Positions 47,959-59,323 of a stretch of 64,000 bases of DNA are shown piece by piece. Both the position numbers and the translations under genes were made by a program. Each line of letters begins with the position of its first letter. Position 1 is the stretch's first letter. The stretch comes from Orobanche coerulescens (Eukaryota; Streptophyta; Magnoliopsida; Lamiales; Orobanchaceae). The stretch is from the NCBI GenBank assembly GCA_033398695.1, contig CM065802.1:82756096-82820095 (forward strand), in the 5' to 3' direction. The notes below the pieces were generated by a model. That model saw only the letters and a program-made list of their open reading frames with translations. It had not been told where the DNA came from and did no database searches.

Positions 47959-48280
47959 TGTAACACCCCCAATCCACTCAGGGATATTACACGCCGTAGG
48001 CCCTCTCCTCGAGTATCTACCAGGCTGATAACTAAAATCAAACATCTAAACATCGCCTTTAAGGCTAAAATGACTCAGTAGACCGACTTGGTCTTTCAAT
48101 AATAACATACAACTCAATTCCAAACACATACCCACGCATGGGTCAAAATACAATAAACTCCCGTACAATGGGGAAAAGATACCGCAGCGGAAAAGAAAAT
48201 ACAACTGGACCAATACGACATCAACGGAACCTCGTGTGATTAGTATCGTTCATCTTTCATCATCCTTCGTGCCGACCCTG
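47959..48280 (-). repeat. U 3' LTR, part 1
   Basis: TGTAACACCCCC to the Z2 target CCCTG (48276-48280). Identical in layout to 10300-10621 and to 62299-62612, where the Z site is empty. Confidence 0.88.
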
Positions 48281-50385
48281 TGTAATACCCGGTTGTAATT
48301 CAGTCATTATCATTCAGTAATTTCATTCGGTGATTGTCACTCAGTGGATTTTCACTCATTTATAATCATTCATCAATCATGTTCGTTCACCGTACCGTTC
48401 GGAAAAACTTCGAGTTGTGTATCGTTATTGTTCATTGTTTCAACTTTCCTCATATGAGTTCGACTTTGTTAGATCACCATTAATTTTTGGTGACTTCAAA
48501 AATTCTAAATCTTTGCAATATTATATAACATCGAGTTAGCTTTCCAATGGTTCAAACGGTGAGTCAATCGGAGTCCGGACGAGAGAGTTATGGTCGTTTT
48601 AGCTCACCCGCTCATTTTTCAGTTATTGGCCGATCACTGCCGACCGAACTCGGCCGTGTCGTCCGACACGGCCCGTGCCGTACTCGTCCGGAAATGCCGA
48701 AGTCTCTGCCCACAGGACTCGACCGTGTCGTTTGGCATGGCCGAGTCGAACTCTTCCGGATAAGCGAGCCGATCGCTGACACGCCCGACCGTGTTCCAGG
48801 ACACGGTCGAGTCATGCCGAGTCGCTGTCGGACGGGTCACTATCGGAAGGCCCTCTGCGCCGCGACCGTGTCAAGCAGGACACGGTCGAGTCCCTGTCGG
48901 CCAGCTGTGCGACACGACCGTGCCGATCGGCACGGGCCGTGTCCGGCAGGGCAGTCAACCCCTATAAATTCATTTTTTGAGCATTTCAGCTCATTTCTTT
49001 CCCTTTTCTTCACCTACAACCGAGAGAGAGAGCTTGAGGGAGGGTTTTTCCTTCACAAATCATTTGAGTGTTTGATTTTCTTCATCTCCTTTCGATCGTG
49101 AAGCCCGGACAATCAATCCAACGCGTGTTCTACGGACCTTAGTACTTGAATCTCCGAAGGTAACATCTCTAGAACCCTACTTTCGAATAATTGGGGATTT
49201 TGGGGTTTTTGTCCGATTATTTCCGTTTTGTTGATAGATTCTTGATGAATATGATTAATCTTGTTGCTATCATAAATTTTCCTACGGATTCAGAGTATAT
49301 TTTCATAGTTTTGCGGAATCGAGAGGGTTTGGTTGTGGTCCGCCCTCGTTATTATTTTGTGCGAATATACACGAATCGTAGGCGGGTTTTCGGGTGTATT
49401 CCATTTCCGTATTCGACTAGAGTTGGTTGTAATTATGTTCTTCGAATCGTTAGGTTTGGTTCCGTTGATTCCTAGTGTTCGTCGGTGATTATCCTTTCCG
49501 TTCGTTGCGTCATCAAAATATTCAAGGCAAGTAATTCTTGGAAACCTTTATGCTTAATGTGAAATGGTAATGTATATTGTGTGTGCTTTACTCACCTCGG
49601 GAGGGTCCGACGGGGCCTCGAGGGAATCTATGGCTTCGTCCTGGATTCATGAGTTTGATTCGCTAGCCAGCTCGGGAGGGTCCTTAGAGGCCTCGAGTGG
49701 GATTCGTGGCTTCGTCCCGGTCCTAGGTGACGTGTGGTGCTTGACTTGTTTTATGAATGTGGCCAGCTCGGGAGGGTCCTTAGAGGCCTCGAGTGGGATT
49801 CGTGGCTTCGTCCCGGTCCTAGGCAAATTAATTGTGACTGTTTGTTTCCGGAAAAGACATGTCTTATTTTGGTCTTCGAAATGATATTGGTGCATGTACT
49901 ATGAAATGTGTAAGCGATTGGTTTGCCTTGATTACTTGTACTAGCGTAATTGCTAACCCCTCTGGGGACCCGTTTTGGGGAAATTCTTGTTATGGATTTC
50001 ACGTTATGATCATCCGGACGAGCGGGCACCTGGACAGTACGAGGACGTTGGCCAGGGTCGTTGACATGTGCATTTGGGTCTTTCTATTTCCTTGTCCATT
50101 TTGAATTGATTGTTCTAATAATTATAAACTTATAGAGTGTACTCGCGAGTACTTAGGCTTTTCAAATTTAAACTCCGTGTTGTACTACTTTTAAATTGTT
50201 ACATTGTTGGTTGATGATCATTTCGCCGGTTGCTCCGGGCGTAACTTTTTATGTCTTATAATCAAATGTATGTCCTCGCTAACCGGGATGGTTAGTCGAG
50301 TGGAGTTTTCTTGTTTGTAGCCTGGTGGGTCCCATGTGGGGGTCCACGGCGCTGTAATATACTCTGAATATCTTGGGGTGTTACA
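48281..50385 (+). repeat. Z2 5' LTR
   Basis: TGTAATACCCGG to GGGGTGTTACA. TATAAAT 48963-48969; donor CCGAAG|GTAAC at 49159/49160; the CTCGGGAGGG block is repeated three times in 49580-49825. Matches 10622-12745 closely. Confidence 0.92.
48640..48969 (+). promoter_or_regulatory. Z2 U3 dyad array and TATA
   Basis: GACCGTGTC/GACACGGTC inverted repeats, for example CGACCGTGTC-AAGCAG-GACACGGTCG near 48870, end about 15-20 bp before TATAAAT (48963). One 19-bp unit fewer than Z1. Confidence 0.6.
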
Positions 50386-50618
50386 GAAATGGTATCGGAG
50401 CTCTAGGTTTATGGATACCTAGGCTTGTTGGTTATTTGGGTCTAGTCGCATTTGTTTTGCACATTGTCACACCGCTGCCAGCATCCCAGTACTTCCAGTG
50501 CTCGTAAGTTTTCTTATTCGGCTCTTTTGTTTCTTGCATTGTATTTCCACTTTTGAATCGTAGTTGCTTTTCCTCCCTTACTCATCATCGATATACTTCT
50601 GTTATCTCTCAACTTCAG
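49160..50618 (+). other. Predicted leader intron of Z2
   Basis: Donor AAG|GTAACATC in the LTR leader and a pyrimidine-rich acceptor CTCTCAACTTCAG|T (AG 50617-50618), one base before the gag ATG. Removal would delete U5 and PBS (50390-50401). The Z1 acceptor reads CTTCG, without the AG. Confidence 0.55.
50390..50401 (+). other. PBS of Z2
   Basis: TGGTATCGGAGC, initiator tRNA-Met type, four bases after the LTR. Confidence 0.88.
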
Positions 50619-50619
50619 T

Positions 50620-51830
50620 ATGGATGCCGGAGGAAACCGTGGTCGTGGTCGTGGACGCGGCCGAGGACGTGGGGCAGCCGGTGGGGCGACCACGTCGCAT
50701 TCTTCGAGGCCGGCGTGCGGTGACCGTCACAGTCATGCTTCTTCTCAGGAGCGCGCCGATCTTGGTATTGCGGCTGTTATGCAGCAAATGGTTAACCAGA
50801 TGGCAGCTATAGCTCAGGTGGTCCAAAACCCCGATCAGGCCCATGCTAGTCGGGGCGGAACGGATCGTTGGCTTCAGGATGTCATCAAGATGCATCCTCC
50901 CCAGTTTTCAGGAGCTTCGGACCCGATCGGCTGGGAAGGGTGGATCAAGGAGATATCCAAAGTATTCACTGCTACCAACTGCCCCGAGGACCGTAAGGTC
51001 CCTATTGCTCAATACTTTCTCACGGGAGATGCTACAGATTGGTGGGAGGCCGTTGGTCCCAAAGATCATGTTGCTTCGTGGGCCGAGTTTCAGGAGTTGA
51101 TGGAGACCGAGTATTGTCCATGGCCGGTCAGACAGGCTCGAGTGCATGCTTTCTTTGATGCTCAACCACGGGATATCCCCGTATCCCAAGCTATTGCCGA
51201 TTTTAACAAGGAGTTGGGTTATGTGAAGACCCAAGTTGTCGAAGAGAGCGACAAGATTTTCCATTTTTCCAGGAGAATGAAATTGTCCATTCGGGACTAT
51301 ATGTTTGGGCTCGTCTGTACTACCTTGAAGGATTATCAGAGTCGAGCTCTTGCTTATGATATGTCGGTGACCGCTAGCGATTTGGCTTGCGAGAGCAAGA
51401 AACAGAAGTCGGTCGGAAATTTTTCTGGTCCCAAGAGTGGAGGCCAGCAGAAATCTCAGACTGCAAATATTTCTACGGGCGGTTCGGCTCGTTTTTCTGG
51501 GAGCTTTCAGAGTGCCTCCAGAACCGTCGTCCGGGACCCCAGATGCTTTAACTGTGGCAAGCCAGGCCACGTGAACCGGGATTGTCCTCGTCCACCTTTG
51601 ACTTGTCATACTTGTGGTCAGTCGGGCCACAAAGCTTCTTTTTGCGAGAAGCTCAGACAGTTTCGCGGCGCCCGTTCTGCACTTATGGAGCCGAGTGTGA
51701 ACCAGGGCTCATTTGCTCCGCCGCCTCCACCGAGTGCCGGCCGAGGTAGGGGTTGGGGTCGACCCGCTAGAGGAGGAGCTTCCAGTGTCGGCTCCGCCCA
51801 GCCGCGTATATACGATATGAGGAGGCCGAT
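50620..51830 (+). CDS. Z2 gag
   Basis: Open from ATG 50620 through the whole gag (436 codons to 51930, the last ones shifted). Residues 5-20 are Gly/Arg repeats. The capsid domain at about 75-215 has GWEGWIKEISKVFTATNCPE and TDWWEAVGP. Two CCHC knuckles lie near residues 309-342: CFNCGKPGHVNRDC and CHTCGQSGHKASFC. Packages element RNA in virus-like particles. The start is supported by the acceptor at 50618. The frame breaks near 51840 just before protease. Confidence 0.88.
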
Positions 51831-51845
51831 GACCCAGCAGCTACT

Positions 51846-52364
51846 GTGGCGACAGGTACCGTTCATATCCATTCTCATCCTGTCGGTGTGCTTTTTGATT
51901 CGGGTGCTACGCATTCATTCATTTCTCTAGAGTGTGTACGCCGTTTGAGTCTCGACTGCTTGTCACCTTGCGAGCCTTTCATCGTTAAACTTCCTAGCGG
52001 TGATAGAATTGTCGGTGATCGAGAAGTCTGGGACTGTTATGTGATTATTTGTGAGAGGGCTTGGCTCTCTAATCTTATTGTTGTGGGTATCGAGGGTGAG
52101 GATTTGATTCTCGGGGATGATTGGCTCGAGCGGCATGGCGCGATCATGAACTACCGCACGAGAATCATCACTATGTTAGCCGAGGACGGCACCGAACACT
52201 CTTTCGCAGGGCGAAAGAGAAACCAGTTTGTTATTAACGCCTTGAAGGCGATGAAACTCTGCGAAAAGGGTGTACTGTTATCGGTGCTCGCCTTGAAGGC
52301 GGAGAATGGTGGAGTCGAGCTTTCATCGATTCCGGTCGTTAGTGAGTTTCTGATGTATTTCTGA
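51846..52364 (+). pseudogene. Z2 aspartic protease and linker
   Basis: VGVLFDSGATHSFISLECVR carries the D-S-G-A-T site; [19 protein letters not shown] follows. The open frame starts after a frameshift relative to gag. It ends at VVSEFLMYF, where Z1 keeps the frame ([15 protein letters not shown]): Z2 has lost a C in CCTGA twice. Confidence 0.85.
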
Positions 52365-53720
52365 CGAGTTGCCGGGATTGCCACCGCATCGTGAGGTTGA
52401 TTTTGATATAGATTTAGATCCGGGTTCATCTCCGATTTCGAAGGCGCCGTATCGCATGGCACCTTGAGAGATGTCGAGTTGAAGAAGCAGTTGAGTGAAC
52501 TTCTTGAGTCGGGGTATGTTCGACCGAGCGCCTCGCCTTGGGGCGCACCGGTCTTGTTTGTGCGTAAGAAGGATGGTTCACTACGTTTGTGTATCGACTA
52601 TCGTGAATGAACAAGGTGACCATCAAGAACAAGTATCCTTTGCCGAGGATTGGCGACTTGTTCGATCGGTGCGAGGAGCGCGGTATTCTCAAAGATTGAT
52701 TTGAGATCGGGTACTATCGGCTCCGGGTGAGGGAGTCACGTGCAGCGGCTTTTCGGACGAGATACGGACATTATGAGTTTGTAGTTATGCCTTTCGGGTT
52801 AACTAACGCGCCGGCGGTGTTCATGCAATTGATGAACAAAGTCTTTATCGAGTATTTGGATAAGTGTGTCGTCATCTTCATTGACGATATTCTTATTTAT
52901 TCGAGGAACGAGGAAGAGCATGCCCATCATTTGCGGGTAGTGTTAGACATTTTGAGGACCGAGCAACTCTATGCGAAGTTCTCGAAATGTGAGTTCTGGC
53001 TAAAGGAAGTGATGTTTTTGGGTCACGTGATTTCATCCGAGGGAGTTCGAGTGGATCCGCAGAAAATTGAGGCAGTGTTGGATTGGGCATTGCCCACAAA
53101 TGTGAAGGAGGTCCGTAGTTTCTTGGGTTTGGCTGGCTACTACCGTAGGTTCGTCGAGGGTTTCTCAAAACTAGCTCGACCACTTACACAGTTGCTCCAG
53201 AAATCCGAGAAGTTCGTTTGGACCGATGAGAGGCAGTCGAGTTTTGAGGAGCTGAAGAAGCGTTTGACTTCAGCCCCGGTTTTGGCATTGCCATGTGGCA
53301 ATGAGGGTTTCGCCGTTTTTAGCGATGCTTCGGGTCAGGGTCTTGGGTGCGTATTGATGCAGCACGGCAAGACCATTGCCTATGCGTCGAGACAGTTGAG
53401 GCCGTATGAGCTTAACTACCGTACTCACGATTTGGAGTTAGCGGCGGTTGTCTTTGCACTCAAGATTTGGCGTCACTATCTTTTCGGCTCTGCATGTCAG
53501 ATTTTTACCGATCATAAAAGTCTGAAATACATATTTACTCAGCGAGAGTTGAATATGAGGCAGAGGAGGTGGTTAGAGTTGATTAAGGATTATGACCTAG
53601 AAATCCTTTATCATCCGGGTAAGGCGAATGTCGTGGCCGACGCCTTGAGTCGGAAACCAATTGCGTTGCGAACGCTTGAGGTCCTTACGCCTCAGTCTGA
53701 GCTTCGGCGGGCTTTGATCG
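52365..53720 (+). pseudogene. Z2 reverse transcriptase-RNase H
   Basis: The N-terminal third (52365-52720) is shifted several times, though [20 protein letters not shown] is readable. From 52727 the frame is open: [16 protein letters not shown], catalytic [32 protein letters not shown]. RNase H then shows [39 protein letters not shown] and VVADALSRK, so all four catalytic acids are present. Confidence 0.88.
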
Positions 53721-55209
53721 GGTTAGATGTTGAGGTTTTGCTGCCTGGATCTGTCGGGCAACTTTGTGCCTTAGAAATTTCGTCGTCTTTGATCGATGAA
53801 ATTAAACTGAAGCAATTAGAGGATCCGATGATTACTCAAATCCGAGAGAACGTTCTTAAAGGAAAGTCTCCTGGGTTTGTGATTCACGAGGATGGTGTTT
53901 TGAGATTCGAGTTGGCTTTGTGTGCCGAGCGATCCAGGTTGCGGCAGGTATTTTTGCGTGAGGCCCATTCCACACCCTATTCCGTTCATCCTGGCTCGAG
54001 TAAGATGTACAAGGACACGAGGAGGAACTTCACGGTGGAATGATATGAAGGAGGAGGTCGCACGGTTGTGGCGAGATGTTTGACTTGCCCGAGTCAAAAT
54101 CGAGCATCGGCCACCTGGGTTATTGCGATCACTTCCGTTAGGAATGGAAATGGGAAGATATATCGATGGATTTCATTACGAGTTTGCCGAGATCGAGATC
54201 GGGCATGAATATGGTTTGGGTGATTGTTGATCGTCTGACCAAGTCGGCACATTTTCTGGGCATCAAGGACACTTGGGGCCCGGAGAAGTTGGCCCGTATA
54301 TTTATCGCACAGATTGTGAGGCTTCACGGTACTCCGAAGTCTATCGTTTCAGATCGTGATGGCCGTTTCGTATCACACTTTTGGCAGGCGGTGCATAAGG
54401 CGTTGGGTACCCGTTTGCATTTGAGTACCTCTTTCCATCCTCAGTCAGATGGACAGTCGGAACGCACTATCCAGACGTTCGAGGATATGTTGCGTGCGTG
54501 CGCTCTCGATTGGAGCAGCGACTGGGAGGAGCATTTGCCATTGATCGAATTCACGTACAACAATAGTTGGCACACGTCGATTCGGATGGCACCGTACGAG
54601 GCACTTTATGGGCGGCGATTTCGGTCACCGATTTGTTGGAATGAGGCGTCCGATTTAGTCGGGACCGAGCCGGATGTCGTTTTAGAGACGAGGCGGAAGA
54701 TAGAATTAATTCGAGAACGGATGTTGACGGCCCAGAGTGGACAGAAGTCATATGCCGATGTCCGTCGTAGACCTTTAGAATTCGAGGTGGGAGACCACGT
54801 TTTGCTGAAGGTGTCGCCAACGAGAGGAGTTTTCCGTTTCGAGAAGAAGGGGAAGTTGAGTCCGAGATTTATTGGACCCTTCGAGATTCTCGAGCGAGTC
54901 GGTGGGTTAGCATACCGTTTGGCGTTACCCCCGGCCTTGAGTCATGTTCATAGCGTTTTTCATGTTTCCCAGCTGAGGAAATATGTTCCGGATCCTAGTC
55001 ACGTCATCGATTATGGCGAGATTGATATTGCTGAAGATATTACTTTTGAGGAGCGTCCTTTGAAGATTTTGGAGCATCGTGAGAAACGACTGAGGCATAA
55101 GACCATCCCTTTGGTCAAAGTGCAGTGGGCAAGACACGGAGTCGAAGAGGCTACTTGGGAAACCGAGGATAGTATGCGGGAGAGTTATCCCGAGTTGTTT
55201 GACCCTTAG
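53721..55209 (+). pseudogene. Z2 integrase with chromodomain
   Basis: The N-terminus follows RNase H in the same frame up to [13 protein letters not shown] (54043), then the His/Cys zinc region is frame-broken. The core and C-terminus are open at 54166-55209: MDFITSLPRSRSG, VSDRDGRFVSHFW, DGQSERTIQTF, GPFEILERVGG, and a full chromodomain ([19 protein letters not shown]) ending YPELFDP. The chromodomain probably favours insertion in marked heterochromatin, which matches this locus. Confidence 0.88.
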
Positions 55210-55226
55210 TTTCGGGGACGAAACTC

Positions 55227-55243
55227 TTTTAAGGGGGGGTGTA
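55227..55243 (+). other. Polypurine tract of Z2
   Basis: TTTTAAGGGGGGGTGTA directly before the 3' LTR. Confidence 0.8.
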
Positions 55244-57338
55244 TGTAATACCCGGTTGTAATTCAGTCATTATCATTCAGTAATTTCATTCGGTGATTGT
55301 CACTCAGTGGATTTTCACTCATTTATAATCATTCATCAATCATGTTCGTTCACCGTGTTCACCGTTCGGAAAAACTTCGAGTTGTGTATCGTTATTGTTC
55401 ATTGTTTCAACTTTCCTCATATGAGTTCGACTTTGTTAGATCACCATTAATTTTTGGTGACTTCAAAAATTCTAAATCTTTGCAATATTATAGAACATCG
55501 AGTTAGCTTTCCAATGGTTCAAACGGTGAGTCAATCGGAGTCCGGACGAGAGAGTTATGGTCGTTTTAGCTCACCCGCTCATTTTTCAGTTATTGGCCGA
55601 TCACTGCCGACCGAACTCGGCCGTGTCGTCCGACACGGACCGTGCCATACTCGTCCGGAAATGCCGAAGTCTCTGCCCACAGGACTCGACCGTGTCGTTT
55701 GGCATGGCCGAGTCGAACTCTTCCGGATAAGCCAGAACCGACTGCCGACACGCCCGACCGTGTTCCAGGACACGGTCGAGTCATGCCGAGTCGCTGTCGG
55801 ACGGGTCACTATCGGAAGGCCCTCCGCGCCGCGACCGTGTCAAGCAGGACACGGTCGAGTCCCTGTCGGCCAGCTGTGCGACACGACCGTGCTGATCGGC
55901 ACGGGCCGTGTCCGGCAGGGCAGTCAACCCCTATAAATTCATTTTTTGAGCATTTCAGCTCATTTCTTTCCCTTTTCTTCACCTACAACCGAGAGAGAGA
56001 GCTTGAGGGAGGGTTTTTCCTTCACAAATCATTTGAGTGTTTGATTTTCTTCATCTCCTTTCGATCGTGAAGCCCGGACAATCAATCCAACGCGTGTTCT
56101 ACGGACCTTAGTACTTGAATCTCCGAAGGTAACATCTCTAGAACCCTACTTTCGAATAATTGGGGATTTTGGGGTTTTTGTCCGATTCTTTCCGTTTTGT
56201 TGATAGATTCTTGATGAATATGATTAATCTTGTTGCTATCATAAATTTTCCTACGGATTCGAGTATATTTTCATAGTTTTGCGGAATCGAGAGGGTTTGG
56301 TTGTGGTCCGCCCTCGTTATTATTTTGTGCGAATATACACGAATCGTAGGCGGGTTTTCGGGTGTATTCCATTTCCGTATTCGACTAGAGTTGGTTGTAA
56401 TTATGTTCTTCGAATCGTTAGGTTTGGTTAGTTGATTCCTAGTGTTCGTCGGTGATTATCCTTTCCGTTCGTTGCGTCATCAAAATATTCAAGGCAAGTA
56501 ATTCTTGGAAACCTTTATGCTTAATGTGAAATGGTAATGTATATTGTGTGTGCTTTACTCACCTCGGGAGGGTACGACGGGCCTCGAGGGAATCTATGGC
56601 CGTCACGGATTCAGGAGTTTGATTCGCTAGCTGCTCGAGAGGGTCCTTAGAGGCCTCGAGTGGGATTCGTGGCTTCGTCCCGGTCTAGGTGACGTGTGGT
56701 GCTTGACTTGTTTTATGAATGTGGCCGGCTCGGGAGGGTCCTTAGAGGCCTCGAGTGGGATTCGTGGCTTCATCCGGTCTAGGCAAATTAATTGTATTGT
56801 TTGTTTAGGAAAAGACATGTCTTATTTTGGTCTTGAAATGATATTGGTGCATGTACTATGAAATGTGTAGCGATTGGTTTGCCTTGATTACTTGTACTAG
56901 CGTAATTGCTAACCCCTCTGGGGACCCGTTTTGGGAAATTCTTGTTATGGATTTCACGTTATGATCATCCCGGACGGCGGGCACAGACAAGATGCGAGGG
57001 CGTTGGCGAGTCCTTGACATGTGCATTTGGGTCTTTCTATTTCCTTGTCCATTTTGAATTGATTGTTCTAATAATTATAAACTTATAGAGTGTACTCGCA
57101 AGTACTTAGGCTTTTCAAATTTAAACTCCGTGTTGTACTACTTTTAAATTGTTACATTGTTGGTTGATGATCATTTCGCCGGTTGCTCCGGGCGTAACTT
57201 TTTATGTCTTATAATCAAATGTATGTCCTCGCTAACCGGGATGGTTAGTCGAGTGGAGTTTTCTTGTTTGTAGCCTGGTGGGTCCCATGTGGGGGTCCAC
57301 GGCGCTGTAATATACTCTGAATATCTCGGGGTGTTACA
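55244..57338 (+). repeat. Z2 3' LTR
   Basis: 2095 bp, same layout as the 5' LTR: TATAAAT 55932-55938, donor at 56128/56129, CTCGGGAGGG blocks 56565-56785. The part from 56430 to 57020 has many small deletions relative to the 5' LTR, largely at CAG, CTG and CCTAGG. Confidence 0.9.
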
Positions 57339-57900
57339 CCCTGTGCTATGCTCCAAAACCTGAATGCAAAAATAGACATCCACCCCCCGAATACTCGGGG
57401 GTTAGCAAAACTCCACTGTTTTGCTAGTGCAAGTATAAATACGAAAACAAGCCATACATATCATACTCCACAAAAACAGAATAATCGCGAATATACTTCC
57501 CGAGAAAATTCACTTGATCAAACCATTCAAAACGTGAAAGGTAGGAAATAACCCAATGTCCATATTACAAAACATTTGATGATCTCGGGAGTTTAGAAAA
57601 CATTTGGGATTTAAGAATTCTAAAACCTTTCGAAAACATTTAGGGACACAGCCCAAAAGTCATTTTCCAAAATTCAAGTTCCGGTAACAATACGCAGGGT
57701 CCACAACCCATTTCACAAAACACGGGGTCCGTGACCCAAATCACAAATCACATGTTCCTAAGGATTATTCGTGTCCCGTGCTAACAAGCCACGAACCTCA
57801 GATGCTCCCGAAGAACAAACCCGAGTGAATAACCCAATAGGAAAAACATATCAAATCACATGTCTCCACGACACGAATATCACAACCAAACCACAACCAT

Positions 57901-58045
57901 AAGTTATCCCGGCATCGCGCTAACAAGCCACGAACCTCGGAGTCCCCGCAAGACATACCCGATGATAACCCCACAAGTTATCCCGGCATCGGGCTAGCAA
58001 GCCCCGAACCTCGGAGTCCCATGAAGACATACCCGTATTGGATAA
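57901..58045. repeat. 74-bp tandem repeat in U LTR
   Basis: Two units beginning AAGTTATCCCGGCATCG at 57901 and 57975, with a third, diverged unit near 57770. The counterpart in the U 5' LTR is at about 63163-63305. Confidence 0.75.
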
Positions 58046-59042
58046 CCCTACGGTTTCGCCCGACCCATACTAGCAAGTATGGATCCCGGAGATTCAACAA
58101 TCCTACCCGGAGGCACATCACATACAACAAGCACACAACAATAGTCGATTATCAAGACAAGCAACATTAAGCATCACAACCTCCTTTCAAAGGAGTAACG
58201 ACTAACATCACATCATGTCGAATACCCACCGAACAAACATACAATTCAATACACAATCCTCGGCAAACAATTATGGTCTATTATATTCACTCAATGCGAT
58301 TTTAACATCTCTCAACGTATGAAACTAACACACATATTCCGAGAACATATCCATTCACGAAGTATTCGAATTATCGTTGAAAGACAATATTTATCGAGGA
58401 CATACCGATCCTTTTTAATGTTCATTAAACATTAGATTTCGCATAAAATCATTTATTAATAATTATGCCGATGAAATATGAAATGTATGGGCAAGATACT
58501 TGCCTCGAATAATCGCAACACGGAGAATCGACCGAAGTAGGTTGACACGAACCGACTACGAACCCACCGACTCCACCGATCGCCAACTCGCGGTCATAAA
58601 ATACGAAGGACAAGAACAACAATGAAATGAATTCCATAACACGACTCAAAGCCGTTGAATTCAAAGAACAAATGACGAACGTTCAAGCGTTTCCCCCAAA
58701 ACGGCCAAGAACACGATTCGTTCCGTCAAAACCCGAAAATGGAATTCAAAGTTGAAATATGGATATACAATCCATAGAATATGTTTAACAACATCATTTA
58801 ACCTCAATAGATCCATCAAAAACGGATGAAAAACGAGATCGAGAACAAATCCCCTAAAAAGTCAATTTGAAGGAAATCAAGAAATATACTTCGATTCGAC
58901 GAACAATGGATTAAATGATGTTAAACACAATAATACTACCAAGATTAATCATATCCATCATGAATTAATCAACAACACGGAACGAATCGGACAAAAATGC
59001 AAAAACCCCTAAATTCACGAAATTAGGGTTCTAAGGAAGATT

Positions 59043-59323
59043 ACCTTGATTCGCTGGATCAAAGGATGATAACGGATGATTGATTGATGATATAACCTCA
59101 ATAACTTCGAGGATTTGTTGTCAAACAACATGGCTCCATGATGAACATACTCCCAGCCGCGGAAGAGAAGGAGAAGGAGGAGAAAAATGGCCAAAAACCC
59201 GTGTGCAGGGCCATAAATAGGCTGCACAGTGTGCCGCGGCCCAGCGGGAGTGTGCCGCGGCACAGGCCCAAAATGGCTCCCGGTGGTGGCGGTGTGCGGC
59301 TCGGCCGGAGTGTGCCGCGGCAC
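59043..59323 (-). promoter_or_regulatory. U promoter: GTGCCGCGGCAC palindromes, TATA, splice donor
   Basis: Palindromes or near-copies at 59231, 59252, 59292 and 59312 (pair spacing 20-21 bp). The minus-strand TATTTATG box is at 59219-59212 and the donor AATCAAG|GTAATC is at 59045/59044. GCCGTGACTCGGCGA-like repeats continue to about 59520. Confidence 0.6.

Larger units (their letters stand above)
48281..57338 (+). mobile_element. Z2: full-length chromovirus-like element
   Basis: Plus-strand element with LTRs of 2105 and 2095 bp, PBS, PPT, gag, protease, RT, RNase H and chromodomain integrase. CCCTG is duplicated at 48276-48280 and 57339-57343; the sister U LTR reads CCATG-TGCTATGC uninterrupted at 62608. 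It is the most complete copy here, but pol is broken at about 51840, 52350-52720 and 54040-54165. Confidence 0.93.
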
